Source of the DNA: Variovorax sp. PBS-H4
GTDB taxonomy: Bacteria; Pseudomonadota; Gammaproteobacteria; Burkholderiales; Burkholderiaceae_C
Direction: 5' to 3'
DNA length: 64,000 nt
Assembly (NCBI RefSeq): GCF_901827205.1
Contig: NZ_LR594675.1
Span: forward strand, 2,356,001 to 2,420,000
Positions 53,429-61,368 of the stretch are shown here, one piece after another. Positions within the stretch are counted from its first letter, which is position 1. Every line of letters begins with the position of its first letter. The notes under the pieces were generated by a model that ran no database searches, had not been told where the DNA came from, and worked only from the letters and a program-made list of their open reading frames with translations. Both the position numbers and the translations under genes were made by a program.

Positions 53429-54529
53429 TTGAACAGTCCGCAACTGCTGGCATTCCTGCTGCCGCAATTTCATCGCATCCCGGAGAACGACCAGTGGTGG
53501 GGCGAAGGCTTCACCGAATGGACGAACGTCAGGAAGGCACGGCCGGGGTTCCGCGGGCACCGTCAGCCCCGCGTGCCGCTGCACGGCCGCTACTACGACC
53601 TGCTGGACCCCAACACACAGGACTGGCAGGCCGAGCTCGCCAAGTCCCACGGCCTGGGCGGCTTTTGTTACTACCACTACTGGTTCGCTGGACGCCAGCT
53701 GCTGGAACGGCCGGTGGATTCGATCCTGCGGCGGCGGGCGCCCGATTTTCCGTTCTGCCTGGCATGGGCCAACGAGCCGTGGACCCGCGCGTGGGACGGG
53801 GGCGACCGCCACGTGCTGATGCCGCAGAGCTATGGCGACAGGACCCATTGGGAGGCTCACTTCCGCTATCTCGAGAAGTCGTTCCGGGACCCCCGCTACA
53901 TCCAGGTCGACGGCTGTCCGGTGATCCTCATCTACCGAAGCGGCAGCATCGCCGAGTGCGGCGACATGCTGGATTGCTGGCGCAACCTGGCGGTGAAGAG
54001 CGGCTTCGCAGGGCTGCACGTGGTGAGCATGCTGACCGTGTTCGGGCGCGACGAGCGCAGCCATCTTTTCGACGCCTACGTCGAGTTCGAGCCCTTCTAC
54101 ACGCAGGCGCACCTGCCGGTTCACCTGAGGATTTCGGAGAAGCTCGTGAACGGGGCCAGCCGGCTGTGCTGGCGCTACCTTGGAAAAGGGCCCTACGCGC
54201 CGCGCAGCAGGGACTACCGGGCGATGTGGCGGGCGCTCGCCAGCCGTCCGGTGCGGCCTGACCAGTACCCCGGCGCCTTCGTCGACTGGGACAACAGCCC
54301 GCGCAGGCGACTGGACACGAGCCTGGTCATGCGCAACGTGGATGTCGATACATTCCGCAGCGGCTTCTCGCAGCTGTACGAGAGAGCCACCAACGCCGGC
54401 GCCCGCTTCATCTTCATCAATGCCTGGAACGAGTGGGCCGAGGGCACCTACCTGGAACCGGACGAGGACATGGGCACCGCCTATCTCGAAGCCATCCAAT
54501 CGGTGGTGGCGCGCAACGCCAGCGGTTGA
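53429..54529 (+). CDS. WbsX-like / glycoside hydrolase 99-like protein
   Basis: The frame is closed by TGA at 53411, and the first plausible start is TTG 53429; no ATG fits. The 366-residue product has the WbsX signature: AFLLPQFHRIPENDQWWGEG, FTEWTNVRKARP, FCYYHYWFAGRQLLERPVDS, FCLAWANEPWTRAWDG and the C-terminal FINAWNEWAEGTYLEPDED. WbsX proteins are linked to rhamnan or O-antigen polysaccharide synthesis and contain a GH99-like fold; whether they hydrolyse or transfer sugar is unsettled. There are no glycan genes around it, so it is an isolated copy and possibly acquired. The family assignment is firm and the reaction uncertain. Confidence 0.9.
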   Translation: MNSPQLLAFLLPQFHRIPENDQWWGEGFTEWTNVRKARPGFRGHRQPRVPLHGRYYDLLDPNTQDWQAELAKSHGLGGFCYYHYWFAGRQLLERPVDSILRRRAPDFPFCLAWANEPWTRAWDGGDRHVLMPQSYGDRTHWEAHFRYLEKSFRDPRYIQVDGCPVILIYRSGSIAECGDMLDCWRNLAVKSGFAGLHVVSMLTVFGRDERSHLFDAYVEFEPFYTQAHLPVHLRISEKLVNGASRLCWRYLGKGPYAPRSRDYRAMWRALASRPVRPDQYPGAFVDWDNSPRRRLDTSLVMRNVDVDTFRSGFSQLYERATNAGARFIFINAWNEWAEGTYLEPDEDMGTAYLEAIQSVVARNASG

Positions 54530-54550
54530 GCCGCCGCGCCCCGGCGCAGC

Positions 54551-55783
54551 TCAGGAAAGCAGGTCGTGCAGGGTGCGCGCGATCACCTGGGTCGCGCGCC
54601 GCAAGTCTTCCAGCACCACGCGCTCGTCGCTGCGCTTGGCATGCGATTCGAGCACGCTGCGCGGGCCGGCGCCGTAGATCACGCCCGGGATGCCGGCTTC
54701 GACATAGAGCCGCACGTCGGTGTAGAGCGGCGTGCCCATGGCCTTGATCGGCTCGCCGAAGACCACGTGGCCGTGCTTCTGGATCGCATCGACCAGCGGC
54801 TTGTTGCCGGGCAGTGGCTTCATCGAATTGGCCAGCAGCAGGCGCTTGATGTCGACGGTGATGCCCGGCACCTGCGCCGCGGCATCGGCGATGACCTGGC
54901 GGATGGCTGCCTCGACCTCGGCCGGATGCTCCTCGGGGATCATGCGGCGGTCCAGCTTGAACGTGACCTTGCCGGGTACGACGTTGGTGTTGGTGCCACC
55001 CTCGATGCGGCCCACGTTGAGGTAAGGGTGCGTGATGCCCTCGACCTTCGACGTGACCTCCCGGTAGAGCGTGTTCTGCGCATAGAGCGCCTCGAGGATG
55101 CGGACCGCGCCCTGCAGCGCGTCGACGCCGGTGGCGGGCACGGCCGCATGCGCCATCTTGCCGTGCACGGTGACTTCCATCTGCAGGCAACCGTTGTGGG
55201 CCGTCACCACTTCGTAGCTGAAGCCCGCCGCGATCATCAGGTCGGGCTTGGTGAGGCCGTTCTTCAGCAGCCACCCGGGGCCCAGGATGCCGCCGAATTC
55301 CTCGTCGTAGGTGAAGTGAAGCTCGACGCTGCCCTTGGCGGGCTTCGCCACCGCCTCCAGCGCGCGCAGCGCGAAGGTGAAGCTCGCGAAGTCGCTCTTG
55401 CTCACGGCGGCGGCGCGGCCGTAGAGACGGCCGTCCTCGATCTCGCCGCCGTAGGGGTCATGCGTCCAGCCTTCGCCGGGCGGGACCACGTCGCCATGGG
55501 CATTCAATGCCACGGTGGGGCCTGTGCTGCCGTACTTGCGCCGCACGATCAGGTTGGTGATCGACTCCAGGCCGTAGTCCTTCACCTCCTGCGCGGGCAC
55601 CGGATGCTTCTCGGCCGCGAAGCCGAAGTCTTCCAGCAGCTCGGCCGTGCGCTCCGCATGCGGCGCGTTGTTGCCGGGCGGCGTGTCGGTGGGCACGCGC
55701 ACCATCTGCTGGAGGAAGCGCACCTCCTCGTCGAAATGGTCGTCGATCCAGGCATCGAGCCGGTCGTAGTCGGTGGTCGTCAT
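54551..55783 (-). CDS. M20-family metallopeptidase/deacylase in the allantoin operon
   Basis: ATG 55783 overlaps the upstream stop (ATGA). The 410-residue product is an ArgE/DapE-type M20 hydrolase: ALNAHGDVVPPGEGW (metal His and Asp), FTYDEEFGGILGPGW (catalytic Glu), VHGKMAHAAVP (dimer-interface His) and ESHAKRSDE near the C-terminus (metal His). Where many M20 enzymes have GRGxxDMKG, this has GRAAAVSKSD, so the bridging Asp is displaced. Sitting directly after the OHCU decarboxylase-allantoate amidohydrolase fusion, it may remove a carbamoyl or ureido group or process a related amide in purine salvage. The exact substrate is unknown. Confidence 0.88.
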   Translation of the reverse strand: MTTTDYDRLDAWIDDHFDEEVRFLQQMVRVPTDTPPGNNAPHAERTAELLEDFGFAAEKHPVPAQEVKDYGLESITNLIVRRKYGSTGPTVALNAHGDVVPPGEGWTHDPYGGEIEDGRLYGRAAAVSKSDFASFTFALRALEAVAKPAKGSVELHFTYDEEFGGILGPGWLLKNGLTKPDLMIAAGFSYEVVTAHNGCLQMEVTVHGKMAHAAVPATGVDALQGAVRILEALYAQNTLYREVTSKVEGITHPYLNVGRIEGGTNTNVVPGKVTFKLDRRMIPEEHPAEVEAAIRQVIADAAAQVPGITVDIKRLLLANSMKPLPGNKPLVDAIQKHGHVVFGEPIKAMGTPLYTDVRLYVEAGIPGVIYGAGPRSVLESHAKRSDERVVLEDLRRATQVIARTLHDLLS

Positions 55784-57558
55784 GTCGTTGTCTCGGAGGC
55801 CAGGTTGTCGAGCAGCAACTGGAAGGCTTCGACCGCCAGCTGCATGTCGTTGTTGGTGCTCGATTCGAGCGGGTTGTGGCTGATGCCCGAATTGATGCCG
55901 CGCACGAAGAGCATGGCCTGCGGCATCACTTCGTGCAGCTTCATCGCGTCGTGGCCGGCGCCGCTGGGCATGCGGTGCAGGGGCACGCCGAGTGCGTCGA
56001 CCGCTTTCTCCCAGCGCTGCTGCCACTCGGGGGCGCTCGGCGCGGCGGAGGCCTTCATGCTCTCTTCGATCGTGTGGCGCACACCGCGGCGATCGCAGAT
56101 CGCCACCAGCTCGGCCAGCACGTCGGCGGTCAGCTTGTCGCGCTGCGGATTGTTGGGCGCGCGCAGGTCCAGGCTGAACTTGCAGCGGCCCGGCACCACG
56201 TTGATCGAGCCGCTGGGCACTTCCAGCATGCCGACGGTGGCGACCGAATCGCCATCCCTGGCGGCGCGCTTCTCGGCGTAGAGGATCAGCTCTGCGACCG
56301 CCGCGGCGGCATCGCGCCGGCGGTTCATCGGCGTGGTGCCGGCGTGGCTGGCCATGCCGATCACCTCGCCGACATAGCGGACGCCGCCGTTGATCGAGGT
56401 CACGATGCCCAGTGGCAGGTCGAGCTCGGTCAGCACCGGTCCCTGCTCGATGTGCACTTCGACGAAGCCCAGGTAGCGCGACGGGTCTCGCTTCAGCTTG
56501 GGGATGTCTTCCTCCTTCAAGCCGGCGATCGCACGCGCCTCGCGCATGCTGATGCCGTCGGCGTCCTTCTGGTCGAGCCATTTCGGGTCGAAATGCCCGG
56601 TCAGCGCACCCGAGCCGAGGAAGGTGGCCTTGTAGCGCTGGCCTTCCTCTTCCGCGAAGCCGACGACTTCGAAGGCGAAGGGCAGGCGGCGGTTCTGGCG
56701 CTTGAGCTCGCGCACGCAGGCGATGGGCACGAAGATGCCGAGCCGCCCGTCGTACTTGCCGCCGTTGCGCACGGTGTCGTAGTGGGACCCGGTGAGCAGC
56801 GCCTTGGCATCGGGCGTGGTGCCCTCGTAGCGGCCGACCACGTTGCCGACGGCGTCGATCTGCACGCTGTCGAAGCCGGCCTCGCCCATGCAGTCGGCGA
56901 TCTGCTGCGCGCAGGCGCGGTGCGCCTCGGTCAGGTAGGTGACGGTGAGCTGGCCCTTCTCGGCATAGCCGGGATCGGTGTGCACGGAGAGCTGCTCGTG
57001 CCAGTCCCACACGTCATTGCCCAGGGTGGGCGTGACGCCGAACTTGTCGTCCAGCCGTATCTCGGCGATGCGGTGGATGTTGCGCAGCGCCTCGGCGCGC
57101 TCGAAGTCCGCGGGGTGGTGCAGTCGGCGCTCGAAGGTTTCGATGATCTCGCGCTTGCCGAGGCCCGTGCCGCGCGGCCCGCGCACCGCGAGGATGAAGG
57201 GAAAGCCGAACTTGGCGTTGTAGTCGGCGTTGAGCTGCTGGATCTTCGCGAACTCCTCGGGCGTGCAATCGGTGAGGCCGGCCTTGCCCTGCTCGTGGGT
57301 GGACTCGGCGGTCAGCGTCTTGCTGACCATGGCCTTGCCGGCGAGCTCGGGGTGGGCGCGGATCAGGCCGAGCTGTTCGTCTTCGGTCGCGCTGGAGACC
57401 GCCTGCACGAGCGCATGCTTGAGATGCGCGAGCGAGCGGAAGGGGCGTGCCGCGGCGGCGCGCTGCGCGATCCACGGCGAATGCTCGTAGGTGCCCTCGA
57501 GCAGGGCCGCGAACGGGTCGGGGGCGGCGGCGTTCAGTTGTTCGATGCTCAGCGCCAT
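55780..57558 (-). CDS. uraD/allC: Fused OHCU decarboxylase and allantoate amidohydrolase
   Basis: This single 592-residue frame has two enzymes. Residues about 1-165 are OHCU decarboxylase (UraD): MALSIEQLNAAAPDPFAALL, catalytic IRAHPELAGKA, then FPFILAVRGPRG. This forms S-allantoin from urate ring-opening products. Residues about 175-592 are an M20-type allantoate amidohydrolase: LLTGSHYDTVRNGGKYDG, VVGFAEEEGQRY, GMASHAGTTPMNRRRDA and SGAGHDAMKLHEVMPQAM. This hydrolyses allantoate, releasing ammonia and CO2. The two activities flank PuuE allantoinase in the pathway, and the gene is directly after puuE. The fusion removes any need for a separate uraD. Both halves keep catalytic residues, so it should be bifunctional. 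Confidence 0.93.
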   Translation of the reverse strand: MALSIEQLNAAAPDPFAALLEGTYEHSPWIAQRAAAARPFRSLAHLKHALVQAVSSATEDEQLGLIRAHPELAGKAMVSKTLTAESTHEQGKAGLTDCTPEEFAKIQQLNADYNAKFGFPFILAVRGPRGTGLGKREIIETFERRLHHPADFERAEALRNIHRIAEIRLDDKFGVTPTLGNDVWDWHEQLSVHTDPGYAEKGQLTVTYLTEAHRACAQQIADCMGEAGFDSVQIDAVGNVVGRYEGTTPDAKALLTGSHYDTVRNGGKYDGRLGIFVPIACVRELKRQNRRLPFAFEVVGFAEEEGQRYKATFLGSGALTGHFDPKWLDQKDADGISMREARAIAGLKEEDIPKLKRDPSRYLGFVEVHIEQGPVLTELDLPLGIVTSINGGVRYVGEVIGMASHAGTTPMNRRRDAAAAVAELILYAEKRAARDGDSVATVGMLEVPSGSINVVPGRCKFSLDLRAPNNPQRDKLTADVLAELVAICDRRGVRHTIEESMKASAAPSAPEWQQRWEKAVDALGVPLHRMPSGAGHDAMKLHEVMPQAMLFVRGINSGISHNPLESSTNNDMQLAVEAFQLLLDNLASETTT

Positions 57559-57559
57559 T

Positions 57560-58522
57560 TCAGGCTCCCTTCGATTCGGTGTAGGGGTGCGCCGCCTTCC
57601 AGTGGCGCGCGATGTCGAGCCGGCGGCAGACCCAGACGCGGTCGTGCCGCGCGATGTGGTCCAGGAATCGCTGCAGTGCGGTGATGCGGCCGGGCCGTCC
57701 GAGCAGGCGGCAATGCATGCCGATGCTCATCATCTTCGGCGCCTCGTCGCCCTCGGCGTAGAGCGCGTCGAAGCTGTCCTTCATGTACTGGAAGAAGGGG
57801 TCGGCGTGCGAATAGCCTTGCGGCAGTGCGAAGCGCATGTCGTTGCAGTCCAGCGTGTAGGGGACGATGAGCTGCGGCACCACGGTGCCGTCGGTCTTGC
57901 GCACCTTCATCCAGAAAGGCAGGTCGTCGCCGTAGTAATCGCTGTCGTACTCGAAGCCGCCGTAGTCGGCGACCAGGCGGCGCGTGCGGGGGCTGTCGCG
58001 GCCGGTGTACCAGCCCAGGGCCCGTTCGCCGGTGAGCCTTTCGATGGCCTGCATGCCCAGCCGCATGTGCTCGCGCTCGGCGGCCTCGTCCATGGTCTGG
58101 TAGTGGATCCAGCGCCATCCATGGCAGGCGATCTCGTGGCCCAGTTCCTTGAAGGCGGCCGTCAGCTCGGGGTGCCGCTCGAGCGCCATGCCGACGCCGA
58201 ACACGGTCAGCGGCAAGCCGCGCTTCTCGAACTCGCGCAGGATGCGCCAGACACCGGCACGCGAGCCGTACTCGTAGATGCCCTCCATGCTGATGTGCCG
58301 GTCCGGGTAGCTCGCCGGGTTGAACATCTCCGAGAGGAACTGTTCCGAGCCGGTGTCGCCGTGCAGCACGCTGTTCTCGCCGCCTTCCTCGTAGTTGAGG
58401 ACGAACTGGACCGCGACGCGTGCACCGCCGGGCCATTGCGCATGCGGCGGGTTGCGGCCGTAGCCGACCAGGTCGCGCGGGTAGGGCAGGGTGGTGTCGT
58501 AGATGTTGCTCATGACATGCAT
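57560..58522 (-). CDS. puuE: Allantoinase PuuE (polysaccharide-deacetylase fold)
   Basis: ATG 58522 overlaps the gntR stop by one base (TGATG); ATG 58513 is an alternative. The 320-residue product is the PuuE type: NYEEGGENSVLHGDTGSEQF, SMEGIYEYGSRAGVWR, GHEIACHGWRWIHYQ and the C-terminal SIGMHCRLLGRPGRITALQR. It converts allantoin to allantoate without metal, unlike classical AllB. It is translationally coupled in the order gntR-puuE-uraD/allC-M20. Length is standard. The assignment is secure from motifs and context. Confidence 0.95.
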   Translation of the reverse strand: MHVMSNIYDTTLPYPRDLVGYGRNPPHAQWPGGARVAVQFVLNYEEGGENSVLHGDTGSEQFLSEMFNPASYPDRHISMEGIYEYGSRAGVWRILREFEKRGLPLTVFGVGMALERHPELTAAFKELGHEIACHGWRWIHYQTMDEAAEREHMRLGMQAIERLTGERALGWYTGRDSPRTRRLVADYGGFEYDSDYYGDDLPFWMKVRKTDGTVVPQLIVPYTLDCNDMRFALPQGYSHADPFFQYMKDSFDALYAEGDEAPKMMSIGMHCRLLGRPGRITALQRFLDHIARHDRVWVCRRLDIARHWKAAHPYTESKGA

Positions 58523-59199
58523 CAGGCGGCCAGTGCGACCGAGATGTCGTGGGTAGGGACCTTGCGGTCGAAAACGAGGTTGGCCTCGACGTTCATCAGG
58601 TGCTCGGTCATCAGCCGCACGGCGCGCTCCTCGTCCTTCGCGGCCAGCGCCTTCACGATGTCGGCATGCTCGTCGTTGGAATGCTCGGCGGCACTTGCGC
58701 TCTGGTACATCAGCGTGATGAGTGCGCAGCGCGAGATCAGCTCGCCGAGGATCTGCGCCAGGACCTGGTTGCCCATCAGCTCCGCCATGCGGACGTGGAA
58801 GTCACCCAGCAACTCGGTGCGGCCGGAGACGTCTTCACCCGAGACGGCAGCCCTTTCGAGCGCGACGTGCTCCTTGAGGGCCTTGATCTTGGCGGGCGTC
58901 ACGCTGCGCACGAACTCACGCGTCATTTCAGCCTCCAGCATGCGGCGCACGGCGAATACTTGCTTGGCCTCGTCGACCTCGGGGGCCGCGACGAAGGCAC
59001 CACGTGCAGGCTCGAGCCGGATCAACTTGTTCTGCGAAAGCTGGAACAGCGCCTGCCGCACCAGGGTGCGCGAGACGCCGAAGTGATCGGCCAGCTTCTG
59101 CTCGGCCAGCTTGCTGCCCGGCTGCAGCCGGTGGTCCACGATGGCCTTGGTGAGCGCATCGACGATCGCGCGGGTGGTGGTCGAATCCATGTTTTTCAT
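58522..59199 (-). CDS. GntR-family (FadR/FCD-type) regulator of urate/allantoin genes
   Basis: ATG 59199 or 59190 is the probable start; the longer frame to 59229 would run into the palindrome. The 225-residue product has an N-terminal winged HTH (IVDHRLQPGSKLAEQKLADH, then FGVSRTLVRQALFQLSQNKL) and an FCD all-helical ligand domain with His/Asp metal-type residues (FHVRMAELMGNQ). It lies 19 bases after the operator AAGTGTATACACTT and is divergent from uraH. It most likely controls its own operon, uraH, puuD and, through a weaker site, the NCS2 permease. Effectors in this family are often organic acids; urate or allantoate is inferred. Confidence 0.93.
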   Translation of the reverse strand: MKNMDSTTTRAIVDALTKAIVDHRLQPGSKLAEQKLADHFGVSRTLVRQALFQLSQNKLIRLEPARGAFVAAPEVDEAKQVFAVRRMLEAEMTREFVRSVTPAKIKALKEHVALERAAVSGEDVSGRTELLGDFHVRMAELMGNQVLAQILGELISRCALITLMYQSASAAEHSNDEHADIVKALAAKDEERAVRLMTEHLMNVEANLVFDRKVPTHDISVALAA

Positions 59200-59217
59200 G
59201 ATAGACCCAAAGCCGAG

Positions 59218-59231
59218 AAGTGTATACACTT
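59218..59231. promoter_or_regulatory. Perfect 14-bp palindrome AAGTGTATACACTT in the gntR-uraH gap
   Basis: The palindrome is exact, central in the divergent gap, 19 bases from the gntR start and 61 from uraH. The identical 14-mer occurs before puuD at 61247-61260, and its TGTATACA core before the NCS2 permease at 46823. It fits a GntR/FadR-type operator. Confidence 0.8.
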
Positions 59232-59292
59232 TTGTCGACCGGAATTTCCCGAATCACTTGGAACGTGCTTGCGTTCCTGAAGGAGCATCACC

Positions 59293-59655
59293 ATGGGCCT
59301 GAGCACCCACGTTCTCGACACCATGCATGGCGGCCCCGCGGCCGGCATGGAGGTCGCGCTCTACACCACCGAGGGCACCGGCGAGGACGCGCGCGCCACG
59401 CTGGTCAAGCGCTTTGCACTCAATGCGGACGGACGCAGCGATGGGCCGCTCTATGCGGACGGTGAATTGAAGGCGGGCACTTACCGGCTCGTGTTCGACG
59501 TGGCGGGCTATTTCAAGTTGCGCGGCGTGAAGCTGCCCGAGCCGAACTTCCTGAACCGGGTGGCGCTGGATTTCGGTGTTGCCAACGCAGAGCAGCACTA
59601 CCACGTGCCGCTGCTGGTCAGTCCTTGGAGCTACTCGACCTACCGCGGGTCCTGA
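59293..59655 (+). CDS. uraH: 5-hydroxyisourate hydrolase (transthyretin-like)
   Basis: This 120-residue protein has the complete HIU hydrolase signatures: N-terminal GLSTHVLDTMHGGPAAGM with the active-site His (H6), a middle FDVAGYFKLRG and NAEQHYHVPLLVSPWSYSTY, and the C-terminal tetrapeptide YRGS that defines HIUases over transthyretins. AAGGAG precedes its ATG. It hydrolyses 5-hydroxyisourate to OHCU, which is the substrate of the UraD half of the fused protein across the gap. It is divergent from gntR with the shared operator. Confidence 0.97.
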   Translation: MGLSTHVLDTMHGGPAAGMEVALYTTEGTGEDARATLVKRFALNADGRSDGPLYADGELKAGTYRLVFDVAGYFKLRGVKLPEPNFLNRVALDFGVANAEQHYHVPLLVSPWSYSTYRGS

Positions 59656-59821
59656 GTGCTCTTGCGCCATGGGGTACTTGGGAAAGCCGATGGATCTGTC
59701 GTCCTGGCTTGGGTGTGTTTCTTCTTCAAGCTCCGCACTCCGGCCGATCTCCGCACCCTCGCGCAACTCCACGTCCGCACCCCCGAGCAGCCCCATGTGC
59801 TGCAAGGCCTGGACCGCTGCA

Positions 59822-60334
59822 CTAAAACTGCGAGGCCTGCCCCTCGCTCAAGGTGTCGAGCTGAAAATGCCCGCTCTTGTCCCACAGCCAGGTGTCCGTC
59901 CAGGTCAGCTTGCCGATGCGGCTTGCGGCCGGGTAGGGCGCCGCGCTCAGCACGGTGCGTTCGATCTCGGCGATCACCTCGGGGGCATGCTTGGGCGCGC
60001 GCATCCAGTTCATGCTGGTGACGCGGCCATTCGCATCGAGGCTGACCGAGAGTGTGCCGATGGCGTAGAGCAGGGGCGGCAGCTTGCCGGCGTAGATGCG
60101 ATTTCCATTGCGCGCGTAGATGTGCCGGGCGGCGTCCTGCTTGTATTCGCGCGGGGTTGCAGCATTCGAGGGGCGTGGCGCCGCGCCGGAGCCTTGGGCG
60201 GTCGCATCGCTGAGCTGGCCGGGCACGGCGCCCGTCGAGCCCGGAAGCCCGCCGCAGCCGGCGAGGCCGAGGGCCATGGTCAAGGTGGCCGTGAAGGCGC
60301 GGCGCAGAGGCGTGGCGAGCAGCGTGAATGTCAT
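59822..60334 (-). CDS. Lipoprotein with TonB-C-terminal-like domain
   Basis: ATG 60334 starts a 170-residue protein. A lipoprotein signal peptide ends in LAGC (LTMALGLAGC). A low-complexity linker precedes a folded C-terminal part (about 85-165; LLYAIGTLSVSLDANGRVTS, APEVIAEIERTVLSAAPYP), which resembles the TonB energy-transducer C-terminal domain. No proline-rich TonB stalk or ExbBD genes are near. It lies between uraH and xdhC on the opposite strand, so it interrupts the purine cluster. Similar periplasmic lipoproteins are common in Comamonadaceae next to xdh genes. Its function is unknown. The 166 bases between uraH and this stop hold no clear gene. Confidence 0.75.
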   Translation of the reverse strand: MTFTLLATPLRRAFTATLTMALGLAGCGGLPGSTGAVPGQLSDATAQGSGAAPRPSNAATPREYKQDAARHIYARNGNRIYAGKLPPLLYAIGTLSVSLDANGRVTSMNWMRAPKHAPEVIAEIERTVLSAAPYPAASRIGKLTWTDTWLWDKSGHFQLDTLSEGQASQF

Positions 60335-60387
60335 GCAGGGATTTATACCGTGGGCGCAAGCCCCTGGCGCAACCGGAGGTTTCGCGG

Positions 60388-61197
60388 ATGAACGGCATGG
60401 TCGACGAACTGCTGGCGCGCCTCGCGCGCGGCGAGGAGGGCGTGCTGGTGCGCGTCGAGCAGACGCAGGGCTCCGCGCCGCGCGAAGCCGGCACCTGGAT
60501 GGCCGTGTGGGCCGACGGCCTCACCGCCACCATCGGCGGCGGGCAGCTGGAGTACCAGGCGACGGAGGAGGCGCGCGGCTGGCTGCTCGGCGGCGCGGCT
60601 GTCGAAGGCGTGCGGCGTTACCCGCTCGGCCCGAGTCTCGGCCAGTGCTGCGGCGGCGTGGTCTTCCTGTCGTACCGGCGCATTTCGGCGGCCGATGCGA
60701 AGTCGCTGCAGGCCGAACTGCTGGCGCATCTGGAACCGGTGGCCCTGTTCGGCGGCGGCCACGTGGGCGCGGCATTGGCGCGGCTGCTTGCGACGCTGCC
60801 CTTCAAGGTGCGCTGGATCGACAGCCGCGATGGCGTGTTCCCCGACGCGTTGCCGGCCCAGATCGAGACCGAGCATTCCGACCCGGTGCACGATGCCGTG
60901 GCGCAACTCGAGCCCGGCTCGCGCGTGCTGATCATGAGCTTCAGCCATGCGGAGGACCTGGACATCGTCATCGCCTGCCTGAAGCGCCTGCGCGCGCGAA
61001 ACGACCTGCCCTACGTGGGCTTGATCGGCAGCAAGACCAAGTGGGCGACCTTCGGCCACCGGCTCGAGGCGCGCGGCTTCACGGCCGAAGAGCTGGCGCG
61101 CATCACATGCCCGATCGGCGTGCCCGGCATCACAGGCAAGGAGCCCGAGGTGATCGCGGTCGCGGTCGCGGCACAGTTGTTGCAATCGCCGGGCTAG
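60388..61197 (+). CDS. xdhC: Xanthine dehydrogenase accessory protein XdhC
   Basis: CCGGAGG precedes ATG 60388. The 269-residue product has the XdhC N-terminal domain (VRVEQTQGSAPREAGTWMAV, ATIGGGQLEYQATE, LGPSLGQCCGGVVFL). Then comes a Rossmann domain (VALFGGGHVGAALARLLATL) and a C-terminal YVGLIGSKTKWATF and ITCPIGVPGITGKEPEVIAV. XdhC binds and loads sulfurated molybdenum cofactor into xanthine dehydrogenase. No xdhA or xdhB lies in this window, so the dehydrogenase is encoded elsewhere. It is the last plus-strand gene before the puuD operator. Confidence 0.95.
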   Translation: MNGMVDELLARLARGEEGVLVRVEQTQGSAPREAGTWMAVWADGLTATIGGGQLEYQATEEARGWLLGGAAVEGVRRYPLGPSLGQCCGGVVFLSYRRISAADAKSLQAELLAHLEPVALFGGGHVGAALARLLATLPFKVRWIDSRDGVFPDALPAQIETEHSDPVHDAVAQLEPGSRVLIMSFSHAEDLDIVIACLKRLRARNDLPYVGLIGSKTKWATFGHRLEARGFTAEELARITCPIGVPGITGKEPEVIAVAVAAQLLQSPG

Positions 61198-61246
61198 GGT
61201 TTTCATGCAGGCCTCGCCCGCAAAAAATCCTGCGAACTCATCTCAA

Positions 61247-61260
61247 AAGTGTATACACTT
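61247..61260. promoter_or_regulatory. Perfect 14-bp palindrome AAGTGTATACACTT before puuD
   Basis: It is identical to the palindrome at 59218-59231. It lies 108 bases before the puuD start and after the xdhC stop, so it should control puuD and the following glycerate-kinase gene rather than xdhC. Confidence 0.78.
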
Positions 61261-61368
61261 CAGTCCACAGCCGCAGCGGAGCGAGGTCTTTTCAGGGGCC
61301 TGCGTTCGCGGCCTTTTCTCTGCTTACAGCGCCCGCAGTGGTGAGCAGTCCAAACCAAGGTTGAGCAC

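Noticed and set aside
51677..54499. A 940-codon frame extending the flavin reductase upstream across the WbsX-like gene
   Set aside because: The reductase FAD-binding N-terminus begins at 53074 with its own AGGAG. The extension is antisense to WbsX motifs.
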